Source: Gemmatimonadaceae bacterium (GTDB lineage Bacteria > Gemmatimonadota > Gemmatimonadetes > Gemmatimonadales > Gemmatimonadaceae). Taken from it: a DNA stretch of 64,000 nt. Position numbers and translations under genes: made by a program. Shown piece by piece: positions 8,283 to 18,045 of the stretch. The stretch is taken from the NCBI GenBank assembly GCA_016742275.1, contig JACVCD010000003.1:186001-250000 (forward strand), read 5' to 3'. How positions within the stretch are numbered: the stretch's first letter is position 1; each line of letters starts with the position of its first letter. The notes under the pieces were generated by a model. That model saw only the letters and a list, made by a program, of their open reading frames with translations. It did no database searches and was not told where the DNA came from.

Positions 8283-9017
8283 TCAGCGACCGTAGATCTT
8301 GGTGCGCACCGCCCACAACTCTGGGAAGAAGCGCTGGCTGACTGTGCGTGAGAGGTACTTGGCGCCGAGTGTGCCACCACTGCCGCCAGTGGCGGGTCCG
8401 ATGATGCGCTCCACCAACTGCACGTGCAGGAACCGCCATCGCGCAAAGCGTTGTTCGAACTCGAGCAGTCCTTCAACCAGCAGAAACTGCGGCGTGGGAC
8501 CCGGTCCGGTGTACAGCGTTTCGAGTTCGACCTTGTCGTGTGCGAGCAGTTCGAGCACCAGCGTCTGCAGCGCGGGGCGTTCCAATGCCGCCTGAACTTC
8601 CGGTGGCGGATCGCCGTGTTCGCTGATGGCCTGCAGGAAGTGCGGGTCACGCAAGCCGGCCGTCGCTTCAATCGCGCGGAACTGTGCGCTCTGCGAACCA
8701 CTGCTCGAACCGAGGTATCCGCGGAATTGCATGAAGCGCTGCGGAGGTAGTGTATCCAATGCGGACAGTTGCTGGGCAATGATTTCGGTCAGCGTGTTGA
8801 CACGCTGAATGGCCAGCAAGGCGCGCATGGTGTCGAACGCCTGCAATGAGGTGATCAGCGTGTCCATCTCGTGTCGCAGCACCTTGAACCAGAGCTCACT
8901 GGCCTGATGCACGACGATGAACAGCAGTTCGTCCGGGTGCTCTGGCTCTGACTGCGGCGTCTGCAACGCCAGCAGTTCGGGAAGCCGAAGATAGGAACCG
9001 TAGTCGATTTCAGACAT
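8283..9017 (-). CDS. kynA: Tryptophan 2,3-dioxygenase
   Basis: A 244-residue heme dioxygenase that opens the indole ring of L-tryptophan to N-formylkynurenine. Family landmarks are 'YGSYLRLPELL' near the N-terminus, 'DELLFIVVHQASELWFK' at about 29-45 and 'FRGYLGSSSGSQSAQFR' at about 97-113, which matches the conserved substrate/heme region. The protein is shorter than typical TDO (about 270-290), mostly at the termini. It lies 17 bp after bshB1 and 27 bp before kynB. The heme it needs may be supplied by hemE/hemF upstream in the same direction. Confidence 0.94.
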   Translation of the reverse strand: MSEIDYGSYLRLPELLALQTPQSEPEHPDELLFIVVHQASELWFKVLRHEMDTLITSLQAFDTMRALLAIQRVNTLTEIIAQQLSALDTLPPQRFMQFRGYLGSSSGSQSAQFRAIEATAGLRDPHFLQAISEHGDPPPEVQAALERPALQTLVLELLAHDKVELETLYTGPGPTPQFLLVEGLLEFEQRFARWRFLHVQLVERIIGPATGGSGGTLGAKYLSRTVSQRFFPELWAVRTKIYGR

Positions 9018-9034
9018 GATCGAAATCCGCAGTG

Positions 9035-9769
9035 TCAGAATGTGGAGACCGTGAGTGCTGTGACATCGAGCACCTCATTGGTTTCGTCGGTGTAGAACGG
9101 CTCGCCATACATGCGGCGAATGAGCGATCCATAGTGCGCGGCGTGGTGACGTACGATGTCGTACAACGGCTCACCATTGGGATAGACTTCGCCGGCCTGT
9201 GTGGTCCCATCGAACTGCGAGCCGTAGCATCGAATCGCGTCGAGCTTGCGTTCGAACTGGGCACTGATATCCACCACGAAGCTGGGCTTCACATAGTCTT
9301 CGCGGTATGCGATGGTGTGGAGCAACTTGAATGGGCGAAACGCGGCGTGTTCTCCGGGTGCATAGCGCGCCAGACCGGAGAGAAAACAGGCGTCGCGTAC
9401 CAGCTCTGTCGTACGGCGATGATCCGGGTGCCGGCCACGAAGTGCTGGGGCGATCACGATGCGCGGCCGAAGACGACGCAGGACCTGCACCAGCTGCGCG
9501 CGGGTCGTATCGTCGTTCGAGATGCCGGCGTCGGGCAGGCCGAGGTTTTCTCGCACGTGCACGCCCATGGCGCGCCGTCCGGCTTCGGCTTCCTGAGCAC
9601 GCAGTTCAGCTGAACCACGTGTGCCCATCTCGCCCTGCGTGAGGTCGAGAATGCCGACGCGCTTACCCGCATCGACCGCCTTGATGAGCGTACCGCCGCA
9701 GGTCAGTTCAGCGTCGTCCCGGTGGGGGGCGACGCAGAGGAGATCGAGGGATTCCATCGGGGATTCCAT
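9035..9769 (-). CDS. bshB1: PIG-L family deacetylase, BshB1-like (bacillithiol synthesis)
   Basis: A 244-residue LmbE/PIG-L zinc deacetylase. The metal motif is A-P-H-R-D-D-A-E (canonical HPDD, here HRDD), followed by G-G-T-L and 'LDLTQGEMGTRGS', which closely resembles BshB1 of Firmicutes and Bacteroidota. BshB1 removes the acetyl group from GlcNAc-malate to give GlcN-Mal for bacillithiol. The downstream 'GRHPDHRRTTELV' supplies a further metal histidine. Two start codons 12 bp apart (9769 and 9757) lie in a short direct repeat, and either could be used. BshA and BshC are not in the window. Confidence 0.88.
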   Translation of the reverse strand: MESPMESLDLLCVAPHRDDAELTCGGTLIKAVDAGKRVGILDLTQGEMGTRGSAELRAQEAEAGRRAMGVHVRENLGLPDAGISNDDTTRAQLVQVLRRLRPRIVIAPALRGRHPDHRRTTELVRDACFLSGLARYAPGEHAAFRPFKLLHTIAYREDYVKPSFVVDISAQFERKLDAIRCYGSQFDGTTQAGEVYPNGEPLYDIVRHHAAHYGSLIRRMYGEPFYTDETNEVLDVTALTVSTF

Positions 9770-9826
9770 CCCCGAATGGTGGACGCTGGTACCGACCGGA
9801 GCAAGGCAGGTCGGGCTATCCGTCGA

Positions 9827-10840
9827 CTATGGTCGCTCGGTGGCCCAGTCTCTGGGAGCGAGCATGTCGACGAGACGCGCCTGGAAGGATTCGGGTGCGT
9901 AGCGCGGGGCGTACTGCCACATGGCGAGCGGCGGGAGGCTCATAAGCACACTCTCCACTCGCGCATTGGTCTGCAGGCCGAAGGTGGTGCCACGGTCATG
10001 CACCAGATTGAACTCCACATATCGTCCCCGACGCACCAGCTGGAACTCCCGCTCGGCGTCCGAAAAAGGCTCGTGCCGACGCCTGTCGACAATGGGCTCA
10101 TAAGCCTGCGTCAGTACCCGTGCAACATCGGTGACAAACCGCTGCAGCAATTCGAATGACAGTGTGTGTTCTGTCGCACCCGGTCTCAGGTGATCGAAGA
10201 AGATCCCGCCGCATCCGCGGGCTTCACTATCGCGATGCACATTGACGAAATAGGTGTCGCACCAGCGTTTGAAATCCGGATAGAACGACGAATGATGCGC
10301 ATCGCACATGTTCTTGAGTGCGATATGAAATGTGCGGGGATCCTCCGGATGCGGATAGAACGGTGTGATATCCGTTCCCCCACCGAACCAATGATCCGTG
10401 AGCACACCGTGTGCATCGGTCAGTTCGAAATATCGAACGTTGAGATGCACGGTCGGGATCTTTGGACTCCGGGGATGCACCACGAGACTCACACCGGTCG
10501 CGAAGAAGTGCGTCGTACCGTCACCCGCGCCCTGACCACCCAGCCGGCGCGCCGCGGCCTCTGGAAGTTCTCCCATGACGGCCGAACGGTTGACACCGGC
10601 TTTTTCGAACGTGGTGCCATCGGTCATCACACGCGCGACGCCACCTCCACCACCTGGGCGCTCCCAACGGTCTTCGGCAAAGGTCCCACCCGCATCGAGG
10701 CGGCCGAAGAATGTCGTGAGCTCATCGTGCAGCCCCGCCATCCATCGGGTGAGCGCATCGCGCCGCGCATCGCGCTTCGCATTGCTGTGTATATCGCGCT
10801 GTACTGATGTGGAAGCTCCAACCGAAGACAGATCGTTCAA
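9827..10840 (-). CDS. hemF: Aerobic coproporphyrinogen III oxidase HemF
   Basis: A 337-residue oxygen-dependent enzyme that converts coproporphyrinogen III to protoporphyrinogen IX. Conserved blocks are 'RPGGGGGVARVM', 'HPRSPKIPTVHLNVRYFE', 'WFGGGTDITPFYP', 'ARGCGGIFFDHL' and a C-terminal 'YVEFNLVHDRGTTFGL'. The proposed start is a TTG overlapping the hemE stop as TTGA. Internal starts are possible because the first 30 residues are not conserved. Its oxygen dependence indicates an aerobic or microaerobic lifestyle. Confidence 0.94.
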   Translation of the reverse strand: MNDLSSVGASTSVQRDIHSNAKRDARRDALTRWMAGLHDELTTFFGRLDAGGTFAEDRWERPGGGGGVARVMTDGTTFEKAGVNRSAVMGELPEAAARRLGGQGAGDGTTHFFATGVSLVVHPRSPKIPTVHLNVRYFELTDAHGVLTDHWFGGGTDITPFYPHPEDPRTFHIALKNMCDAHHSSFYPDFKRWCDTYFVNVHRDSEARGCGGIFFDHLRPGATEHTLSFELLQRFVTDVARVLTQAYEPIVDRRRHEPFSDAEREFQLVRRGRYVEFNLVHDRGTTFGLQTNARVESVLMSLPPLAMWQYAPRYAPESFQARLVDMLAPRDWATERP

Positions 10841-11919
10841 CGAGTGACTCCCGCTAGGTCACCGGCGTTCCACGCTGCTATGCGTTCGTCTGTCCACTCC
10901 CACTCGCGTACCGCATCGATGAACGCACGCGCGTGATCGGGTCGCATGTCCGGGAGAATGCCGTGGCCGAGGTTTGCCACATGACCGGTCGGCCCGAACG
11001 CCGCAATCATCTCCCGCGTGCGTGTGCGGATTTCAGCAGGCGAAGCGTACAGTGCACACGGATCGAGATTGCCCTGGAGTGCCACATTGAACGGGGCTGT
11101 GCGTTGACGCGCCGCGATTGGTGTCGTATGCCAGTCGACTCCGATGGCATCCGCGGCGGTGACGGCGGCGATTTCCGAGAGAGCCCATGCCGCGCCAGGC
11201 GCAAACACAATGACCGGTGCGCCCGCTTCGCGCGCTCGACGGGCGGCCTTGGCGAGATAGGGCAGCGCAAATGTGCGGAACTCCTGTGGGCCAAGTGCGC
11301 CAGCCCATGAATCGAACAACTGCACGACCTGTGCACCAGCCTCGACCTGCGCAACAAGAAAATCGCCAACGGCGGTGGCAAGTTTGTCGAGCAGCGCGTG
11401 TGCGCGCTCCGGAGCTTCATACAGCATACGCTTGGCAACCGCAAACTGCTTGGTGCCTTTGCCTTCGACCATGTATGCAGCGAGGGTCCATGGTGCACCA
11501 GCAAAACCGATAAGCGGCACACGATCGTTGAGGGCATGACTGGTCATGCGCAGTGCGTTCAGCATGTACGCCAGTTGCTCTCGCGGTTCGACCGGCCGGA
11601 GTGCACGAATGTCGGCGTCTGTGCGAATCGGCGACGGGAACTGCGGACCGACACCCTCGTCGAGTGTCAGATGCATACCCATGGCCTCCGGAACAACCAG
11701 GATATCGCTGAAGATGATTGCCGCGTCTACGCCAATCAGATCAACGGGCTGCAGTGTGACTTCCGTCGCAAGCTCCGGAGTGCGGCACATTGTCAGAAAA
11801 TCCGACTGTGCCCGGACGGCACGATACTCGGGCAGATAGCGCCCTGCCTGCCGCATCATCCATACCGGGGGGCGGGAGACGGACTCGCGGCGCAGTGCCC
11901 GCAGAAGCAGATCGTTCAT
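10837..11919 (-). CDS. hemE: Uroporphyrinogen decarboxylase HemE
   Basis: A 360-residue enzyme that decarboxylates the four acetate side chains of uroporphyrinogen III to coproporphyrinogen III. Visible signatures are 'PPVWMMRQAGRYLPEYRAVR' near the N-terminus and 'GFAGAPWTLAAYMVEG', with 'FDSWAGAL' and 'NLGHGILP' further on. I chose the ATG at 11919, because the in-frame TTG at 11991 would add 24 unconserved residues that run through a terminator-like hairpin. The end overlaps hemF by 4 bp, so HemE and HemF, which catalyse consecutive steps, are probably translationally coupled. Confidence 0.95.
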   Translation of the reverse strand: MNDLLLRALRRESVSRPPVWMMRQAGRYLPEYRAVRAQSDFLTMCRTPELATEVTLQPVDLIGVDAAIIFSDILVVPEAMGMHLTLDEGVGPQFPSPIRTDADIRALRPVEPREQLAYMLNALRMTSHALNDRVPLIGFAGAPWTLAAYMVEGKGTKQFAVAKRMLYEAPERAHALLDKLATAVGDFLVAQVEAGAQVVQLFDSWAGALGPQEFRTFALPYLAKAARRAREAGAPVIVFAPGAAWALSEIAAVTAADAIGVDWHTTPIAARQRTAPFNVALQGNLDPCALYASPAEIRTRTREMIAAFGPTGHVANLGHGILPDMRPDHARAFIDAVREWEWTDERIAAWNAGDLAGVTR

Positions 11920-11949
11920 GAAAACGGGGAAGGGACCGGAAAGCAGAAA

Positions 11950-11979
11950 CGCCGACCCACGTATCAACGTGGATCGGCG
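11950..11979 (-). terminator. Intrinsic terminator-like hairpin after the HAMP chemoreceptor
   Basis: On the minus strand CGCCGA, one mismatch and CCACGT pair with ACGTGG and TCGGCG around a 4-base loop, followed by a broken T-rich run (GTTTCTGCTTT). It lies just after the stop of the upstream chemoreceptor gene and before hemE. If it works, hemE needs its own promoter in or after this hairpin. The T-tract is imperfect. Confidence 0.6.
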
Positions 11980-11995
11980 CTCGCTGGTCAATCCG

Positions 11996-13618
11996 TCAGA
12001 ATACGGAGAGTACGTCGTCTTCAGGCTGGAGTCCCTGATGACGTGCCTGTTCCAGTGTTCGTAGGGACGCCCGCTGCGTTTCGTTCGCGCGCGTTCCGGC
12101 GCGGAGCACAGAGTGTTGTGGCTGCACGCGGCTGATCACGAAGGAGTTCACCATGTCCTGCAACGTCTGTGCCTGACTTGAGAGCTCGACCGCTGCGCTG
12201 GCGCTCTCTTCAGCGTTGCTGGCCACCGACTGTGTGGTGCTGTTCATCTGGGCGGCTGCCTCCGTCAGCTGATTCAACCCCTGCGCCTGTTGGGCACTGG
12301 TAGAGGTGATCTCGCCGACCACGACACTCAGTGCTTGTACCTGGGACTTGATTTCCAGCAGCTTGGAATTGACCACCGTGTTGTATTGCCGTCCAGCTTG
12401 CGCATGGCGCACACTGTCTTCGATCAACTGTGCAGTGTTCTTGGCCGCTTCCGCGCTGCGAATGGCGAGACTCCGCACTTCTTCGGCCACGACGGCAAAG
12501 CCTTTGCCGGCATCTCCGGCTCGTGCCGCTTCGACGGCAGCGTTGAGCGCCAACAGATTCGTCTGAAAGGCAATTTCGTCAATGGTTTTCACGATCTTGG
12601 CCGTTTCGGTGCTGGACCGGGAAATCTGATCCATGGCGTGCGACATCTGTGTCATGTCCTGCACACCCTGATCGACAATCTGCCGCGCGGTCGTTGCCAA
12701 CGCCTGCGCCTCACTCGCGTTGTTCGCATTGAGCTTTGCCATGGAGGCAACTTCCGTGAGACTGCTGGTGGTCTCTTCGAGACTGGCGGCCTGATCGGCA
12801 GCGCCATGCGCCAGCGCATCACTGCCAGCGCTGATCTGCGTGCCGGCGCTCGCCACCTGCTCGGCAGACGCCGCCACTTCCTGGAGCGCTTGGTCGAGAT
12901 TGGTCACTGCCGCATTGAGCGCATCCTGCAGCGCGCGGTATTCACCGACATAGGCACCGCTCATACGCGCCGAAAGATCCCGATCGGCAACGCGCTGAAG
13001 AATGAGCGAGGCTTCGCGGAGCGGTGCGCTCACCGAATCCATCACGCGATTGATGCCGCTCGCCAATTCCCCATATGTACCCTGGTGACGGGACAGATCC
13101 GCTCGTTCGGCCAGATTGCCGGATTCCGCGGCGGCATTCAAGGTCCGCGCATCACTCACGATGGCAAGTACACTGCGCTGCGCGGCGTTCAGCGATCCGA
13201 TGGAGGCCTGACAGGTTGCGATGATTCCATTGATCGTTCCCGCCAACTCGCCGAGTTCATCCTGCGTCCGCACATCGATCGGCGTAGTGGTGGCTTCCAG
13301 TGTGCCCGTGAGGTCGCCACGCGACATGCCGCTCGCGATCCGTTCGATTCCGGCAATGCAATTGCGACTCAGCTTGCCGGCTCGATCACTGATTTCAGCC
13401 AACGGCGCGAGGATGGCGCGGGTGAGTTGCCGCTGACTGAAGACCGCCGTACACAACGTCAGTACGGCGGTGATAGCCAATGCGAGTCGACCGTTAGTGT
13501 CTCGGGCGGGGATCAATTCAAACGCCAGAAACTGTCCTGTGGCCGCCACTCCCGCCACCAACCCAACGGCAGTGGAGATCCGACGGGACACACTCATAGA
13601 GGGTTGCATCCGTATCAT
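11996..13618 (-). CDS. Methyl-accepting chemotaxis protein, two closely spaced membrane segments and no large sensor domain
   Basis: A 540-residue chemoreceptor. Two hydrophobic segments at about residues 16-35 and 43-60 are separated by only about 10 residues, so there is essentially no periplasmic ligand domain. HAMP-like helices follow (about 60-230), containing two HAMP-like stretches. The cytoplasmic signalling tip is intact: '[37 protein letters not shown]', which contacts CheA/CheW. The start could also be the ATG four or seven codons further in. It may sense an intracellular or membrane-energy signal, or pair with the neighbouring globin-coupled receptor; this is inference. It lies between two terminator-like hairpins. 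Confidence 0.9.
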   Translation of the reverse strand: MIRMQPSMSVSRRISTAVGLVAGVAATGQFLAFELIPARDTNGRLALAITAVLTLCTAVFSQRQLTRAILAPLAEISDRAGKLSRNCIAGIERIASGMSRGDLTGTLEATTTPIDVRTQDELGELAGTINGIIATCQASIGSLNAAQRSVLAIVSDARTLNAAAESGNLAERADLSRHQGTYGELASGINRVMDSVSAPLREASLILQRVADRDLSARMSGAYVGEYRALQDALNAAVTNLDQALQEVAASAEQVASAGTQISAGSDALAHGAADQAASLEETTSSLTEVASMAKLNANNASEAQALATTARQIVDQGVQDMTQMSHAMDQISRSSTETAKIVKTIDEIAFQTNLLALNAAVEAARAGDAGKGFAVVAEEVRSLAIRSAEAAKNTAQLIEDSVRHAQAGRQYNTVVNSKLLEIKSQVQALSVVVGEITSTSAQQAQGLNQLTEAAAQMNSTTQSVASNAEESASAAVELSSQAQTLQDMVNSFVISRVQPQHSVLRAGTRANETQRASLRTLEQARHQGLQPEDDVLSVF

Positions 13619-13639
13619 CTCTGTTGACGGTTGCCCAGA

Positions 13640-13665
13640 CAGAAAGCGCCGACCTCGGCTTTCTG
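13640..13665 (-). terminator. Terminator-like hairpin between the two chemoreceptor genes
   Basis: On the minus strand CAGAAAGCCGA pairs with TCGGCGCTTTCTG with a two-base bulge and a short loop. It lies downstream of the globin-coupled receptor stop and upstream of the next receptor's start. The T content after the stem is modest, so it could be a weak terminator or a transcript-stabilising hairpin. Confidence 0.45.
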
Positions 13666-13726
13666 CGGGATCCTGATTAGTCTCGGTCGGTTGGGCAGGA
13701 AGCTCGCGTTAGATCCTCTTAACATC

Positions 13727-15265
13727 TCAACTCACCCCACGCAGAAACGGCTTGCGGATACTGGAATCCGTTCTGCGTGCACCTTTCCGGTCAAATTCTT
13801 CTGTTCGGAATGCACCGACCGCTTCCGACAGTCCTTCAGCCTTCTCCCGCAACTCCACGCTCGCGGCACTGCTCTCCTCCGCGTTCGCCGCAACCGCTTG
13901 TGTGACGTTGTTGATCTGTTCAATTGCCACCGCGATCTGCGATACGCCCTGCTCCTGCTGCACTGCGGCCGCAGCCACCTCACCAATCGCGCTGCTTACC
14001 CGTTCTGCCTGACGTGCGATCGTAGACAGCTTGTCGAGCACCGTCTGATTGAGCCTGACACCGGTGTCGGCACTCGCAACGCTGGTCTCAATGAGTTGCG
14101 ACGTGTTCTTGGCGGCTTCTGCGCTGCGCAACGCCAGATGGCGCACTTCCTCGGCCACCACGGCGAATCCGCGGCCTGCATCACCGGCACGTGCCGCTTC
14201 AACAGCCGCGTTGAGCGCAAGCAAGTTCGTTTGGAACGCGATCTCGTCGATGGTCTTGATGATGCGTGCCGTTGCATCGGCACCCGCCTTGATCTGGCCA
14301 ATCGCATCACTGAGCTGCTGCATGCTACGCACACCATCGGCCGCCGTATCGCGCGACTCGTCGGCCACCTGGCGGGCTTCTCCCGCGTGCGAAGCACTGG
14401 TCTGTGTCATACTCGTGAGTTCCTGCAGGCTGGCAGCCACTTCTTCGAGTGACGCGGCCTGACTCGACGCGCCGTCGCTCAGTGTGCCGCTGCTCTCGCG
14501 AAGCGACGCCGACGTCTCCAGTATTTCTTCCGACGACTGCGTGACCAATTGCATCGTGCCGGCCAAATTCTCGATGGCGGCGTTGAAGCTCGATGCGACC
14601 TCTGCGTTGCGCTCCGTGTAGGTTCCCGTGATGCGCACCGTGAGATCGCCTTCCGCGAGGCGCGCCAGCGCATCGCTGATTTCGCCAAGGAATCGCATCG
14701 CCTCACCCTTGAGCAGCGTCTCCACGCGCTCCTGACGCGCATTGGTGAGTGCGGTGATCACGATGGCGATATCAGCCTGCAGCAATCTGTCAAACGCTCG
14801 CTGAAATCGCCGGTACTCGGCCACGGTCGCACCGGCGTCTGCAACGGCGGCAAGCATGTGCTCGCGAATCACCTCATACATCGCCACATACCAATTCGAA
14901 TCCAGATCAATTCGTTCGTGTACCTGACCCACATGGCGGCGATACTCGACATACTTGTCGTCAATCTTTCCAGTGAACATCGCGAGCACGTACCGCGTGA
15001 CCAGCGGACGCTGACGATCTACCGTCGTGTGCCTGTCAATGATTCCCTGGGTTTCGCGCGTCCCGCCAATGTGCCGATAGAACGCGTCGATCATGGTATC
15101 GCACGCCGCCTTGCACGTGCTTTCCCAAACTTGAATGACGCCGAGGTCTGTCGGTGTTACCTGGAGGAAGTCGAGACGACGGCGTACATCGGAATCCGTG
15201 ACGACTACCTCACCAGCCGGATAGCTGCGTTCGGCACGATCTGTCGAGCGGCGGAAGAATGACAT
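13727..15265 (-). CDS. Globin-coupled chemoreceptor (HemAT-like aerotaxis transducer)
   Basis: A 512-residue soluble receptor with no membrane segment. Residues about 25-175 form a protoglobin sensor: the sequence around H116 ([19 protein letters not shown]) lines up with the proximal-heme-histidine region of Bacillus HemAT (IH-x-RIG-x-x-x-KWY). A HAMP-like linker follows at about 190-245, then the methyl-accepting signalling domain with the conserved tip '[37 protein letters not shown]'. It probably binds oxygen through heme and controls CheA. It is the first gene of the run that continues into a second receptor and the hemE-hemF genes, a sensible supply of its cofactor. Confidence 0.92.
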   Translation of the reverse strand: MSFFRRSTDRAERSYPAGEVVVTDSDVRRRLDFLQVTPTDLGVIQVWESTCKAACDTMIDAFYRHIGGTRETQGIIDRHTTVDRQRPLVTRYVLAMFTGKIDDKYVEYRRHVGQVHERIDLDSNWYVAMYEVIREHMLAAVADAGATVAEYRRFQRAFDRLLQADIAIVITALTNARQERVETLLKGEAMRFLGEISDALARLAEGDLTVRITGTYTERNAEVASSFNAAIENLAGTMQLVTQSSEEILETSASLRESSGTLSDGASSQAASLEEVAASLQELTSMTQTSASHAGEARQVADESRDTAADGVRSMQQLSDAIGQIKAGADATARIIKTIDEIAFQTNLLALNAAVEAARAGDAGRGFAVVAEEVRHLALRSAEAAKNTSQLIETSVASADTGVRLNQTVLDKLSTIARQAERVSSAIGEVAAAAVQQEQGVSQIAVAIEQINNVTQAVAANAEESSAASVELREKAEGLSEAVGAFRTEEFDRKGARRTDSSIRKPFLRGVS

Positions 15266-15482
15266 GATTGGAGCAGGTATGCAGGGTGATCACTCGAGTG
15301 ACACTTGATTGGTGTCGGATGCCCGCGCAGAAACCTGAGTTGCATTCGGCACTCAACGTACACTTTCTGAACATCATCAGGCGTTCCCTGACAGCCGAGT
15401 CAGCACGAGCCTGTGCGAAGACAGGGAAAATGCGGATGGCGTCAGCCATGAGCGAATTACAAAACACTTACAGCGCGCTCAG

Positions 15483-16724
15483 CTATTCGTAGCGCAGCGC
15501 CTCAATCGGATCGAGTCGGGCCGCGCGACGCGCTGGTACCATGCCAAAGACAATGCCAATGCTGATCGACACCACCACGGCGATGATGGTGAGTGAGACG
15601 GGCACCGGAGCATTGATACTCATGGCGAGTGAAACGATCCGTCCAAGTGCCAGACCCACAAGAATGCCGATGGCACCGCCGATGCCCGTCAGTGTGGCGG
15701 CTTCGACCAGGAACTGCACCAGAATGTCGCGGCGCGTTGCGCCAAGCGCTTTGCGAACGCCGATCTCTCGTGTACGACTGGTAACTGATACCGTCATGAT
15801 GGCCATCACCCCAATACCGCCTACGAGCAGCGCGACACCAGAGAGTACGATCATCACCAGGAAGAACACACCGGTCATCGCATTGAATGTGTCGAGAATC
15901 TGATCCTGCGAGATGAGATCAAATGTATTGCCATCGCCCGGGCGCAACCGGCGCGATTCACGCAACGCCATCTCGACGGCGCTCTCGGCGTCTGCCACAC
16001 GCACACCGGCGCGCGGCTTGATTGGAATGAACAACGCATTGGTGCGATCGATCGTGTAGGATCGATCCATGAGCCGGAAGGGCACAATGGCACCGACAGC
16101 CTGCCCGGGCGGTGCGAAGATGTTGCCAGGTTCCGCCCACAGACCAATGACTTCGAGTGGACGCCCACCGATCTGCACCGTGCGGCCGAGCAGACGTTCA
16201 CGTCCAAACAACTTGCGTGCCGTCTCTTCCTGCAGCACGACCACGGGAGCACCTGCAGCGAGTTCCGCACGTGTGAACCAACGCCCGTCGATGAGCTCGC
16301 CGCCCTGGATCTGCGTGAACCCATCGTCGGCGCCGAATATCGCCATCCCCTGCGATCGAATACCTGGGGCTTCAATCCGTGCGAGTGTTTGCGCCCACAG
16401 GGAGGCATACGCAATCTCCGGGAGTCGCTGAATACGCTCGGCTTCATGCTCTGCGAGATCCGGGCGAATGCGCACGTCTTTTGGCAGATCGTCCGGATTG
16501 AGCGGTGTCTGCGAAAACTTTTTCATCACGTAGAACGTGGTCGGGCCAGCCACTTCGATTGTATTCACGATCTGGTCGCGAATACCTTGCACGATGGCGG
16601 CCATGGCCATGACAGTGGCAACACCGATCACCACGCCCAGAATGGTCAATGCCGATCGCATCTTGTTGATGCGAAGGGCATCGAGCGCCATGCGGACATT
16701 TTCGCTCAGGGCGTCGATGCGCAT
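15483..16724 (-). CDS. MacB/FtsX-type ABC transporter permease, type A (second A copy)
   Basis: A 413-residue permease with one N-terminal membrane segment (about 25-45), a large periplasmic MacB_PCD domain (about 50-250) and three C-terminal segments of the FtsX fold, with the coupling motif 'SRTREIGVRKALGA' at about 335. It ends in '...ARLDPIEALRYE', the typical MacB terminus. It lacks its own ATPase domain, and the single ATPase upstream must serve it. Its N-terminus (IDALRINKMRSALTILGVVIGV) resembles the permease at 18046-19299 more than its immediate neighbour, giving an ABAB order. The gene starts 3 bp after the previous stop. Confidence 0.9.
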   Translation of the reverse strand: MRIDALSENVRMALDALRINKMRSALTILGVVIGVATVMAMAAIVQGIRDQIVNTIEVAGPTTFYVMKKFSQTPLNPDDLPKDVRIRPDLAEHEAERIQRLPEIAYASLWAQTLARIEAPGIRSQGMAIFGADDGFTQIQGGELIDGRWFTRAELAAGAPVVVLQEETARKLFGRERLLGRTVQIGGRPLEVIGLWAEPGNIFAPPGQAVGAIVPFRLMDRSYTIDRTNALFIPIKPRAGVRVADAESAVEMALRESRRLRPGDGNTFDLISQDQILDTFNAMTGVFFLVMIVLSGVALLVGGIGVMAIMTVSVTSRTREIGVRKALGATRRDILVQFLVEAATLTGIGGAIGILVGLALGRIVSLAMSINAPVPVSLTIIAVVVSISIGIVFGMVPARRAARLDPIEALRYE

Positions 16725-16727
16725 GGG

Positions 16728-17969
16728 TTACTCCGCCCGCATGGCGGTCACCGGATCGAGCTTGGCAGCTCTGGATGCCGGATACACACCGAACAACACG
16801 CCAATTCCCGCGCCCAATGCCAGCGCTACCGCCACACTCCACGGCGTGACACGAGCTGGAAGCGGTGAGAAAGTAGAAATGAGGAAGGCAAGCAGCCAGC
16901 CACCCATCACGCCGAGAATGCCACCGGTGATGGCCAGTGCGACGGCCTCCACCAGGAACTGCCGCCTGACATCGGCAGAACTGGCTCCGACAGCCTTTCG
17001 CAGTCCGATTTCGTGCGTGCGTTCGGTTACGGCCATGAGCATGATGTTCATGATCACGATGCCACCGACTACGACACCAATAGCCACCACCGCTGGTACA
17101 ACAGCAAAGAGCACTGAAGTGAGTTGCTTCCAGAAGGCGACCAACGCTTCGCCGGTGCCGATATCGAAATTGTCCCGATCCGATGGCCGTAGTTTGCGCG
17201 CCATGCGCAGCGCTTCCTGCGCACGTGCCATGGCCGGTCCGACTTCGGCCGCATCGCGCATCTTTACCGATATCGTCGCTGTCTGCCGGCGGCCGAACAT
17301 CGACTCGAACATCGTGATGGGAACCATCGCGAAGGCATCGAATGACTGGCCAAGCACGCGCCCCTTTGGCGCGACCACACCAATCACGGTGAACCGCGTG
17401 TCCAGGATGCGTACTTCCTGTTCGACGGCTTGCCCATTGTCAAAGAGATCGCGGGCTACATCAGAACCGACGACCACGACCGGGCGACGTTCGCGCACAT
17501 CGAAGTCGTTCATTGGACGGCCGCTGGTGAAGCGGTAGTCCTGCACTTCCTGATAGCCCGGTGTCACGCCGAAAATCAGGACACGGCCCAGGGTACGATT
17601 GCGCCACACGATATCGGCGCGTGGGGTAGGCCAGCCACTCGTGAGACTGATGGCGAGTGCATCCGGGAGTGCCGCTTCTACAGCAGCTGCGTCACGCTCA
17701 TCGACGCGAGGGCGTCGTTGCAGCGTACGAAACTCGTCATCGGTGAATATGCCGAGACTGATCGGAAGCCGCCGAACCTGGAAGGTGTTCATGCCGATCA
17801 TGGCGTCGGCAATGTTCTCCTTCACATAGGCATTCATGCCCTGGATGATGGCGACTACGGCCACCAGAAAGCCCACCGACACCACAATCCCGAGCAGCGT
17901 GAATGCCGTGCGCAGCGGATTCACGCGCAGTTGCCCGAAGGCCAATCGCAGAACATCCAGGAATCGCAT
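16728..17969 (-). CDS. MacB/FtsX-type ABC transporter permease, type B (second B copy)
   Basis: A 413-residue permease with the same fold as its neighbours: an N-terminal segment, a periplasmic MacB_PCD domain, and three C-terminal segments with 'ERTHEIGLRKAVGAS'. The N-terminal 'MRFLDVLRLAFGQLRVNPLRTAFTLLGI' resembles the type B permease at 19303-20550. I chose the ATG at 17969 because it gives the same N-terminus as that paralogue; an upstream in-frame GTG at 17993 would add 8 residues. A 76-bp gap separates it from the preceding A-type gene, the largest gap in the array and the boundary between the two A-B pairs. Confidence 0.9.
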   Translation of the reverse strand: MRFLDVLRLAFGQLRVNPLRTAFTLLGIVVSVGFLVAVVAIIQGMNAYVKENIADAMIGMNTFQVRRLPISLGIFTDDEFRTLQRRPRVDERDAAAVEAALPDALAISLTSGWPTPRADIVWRNRTLGRVLIFGVTPGYQEVQDYRFTSGRPMNDFDVRERRPVVVVGSDVARDLFDNGQAVEQEVRILDTRFTVIGVVAPKGRVLGQSFDAFAMVPITMFESMFGRRQTATISVKMRDAAEVGPAMARAQEALRMARKLRPSDRDNFDIGTGEALVAFWKQLTSVLFAVVPAVVAIGVVVGGIVIMNIMLMAVTERTHEIGLRKAVGASSADVRRQFLVEAVALAITGGILGVMGGWLLAFLISTFSPLPARVTPWSVAVALALGAGIGVLFGVYPASRAAKLDPVTAMRAE

Positions 17970-18045
17970 GGAACCAGCTTCGTGGGCGCTCACCCACGAA
18001 GCTTACTGCGATGCGCCACCATTCGTGGCGACTTGATCCCGGCGA

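Noticed and set aside
9755-9769. Short direct repeat ATGGAATCCCCG at the bshB1 start, also seen as ATGGAATCCCCGATGGG at the phosphopantetheinyl transferase start (36683-36699)
   Set aside because: Only about 12-16 bp and near two start codons; likely coincidence. I see no further copies that would make it a repeat family.
12290-13627. 445-residue plus-strand frame opposite the HAMP chemoreceptor
   Set aside because: Mirror of a highly conserved chemoreceptor gene. The antisense product has no recognisable domain and the same pattern appears opposite the second receptor.
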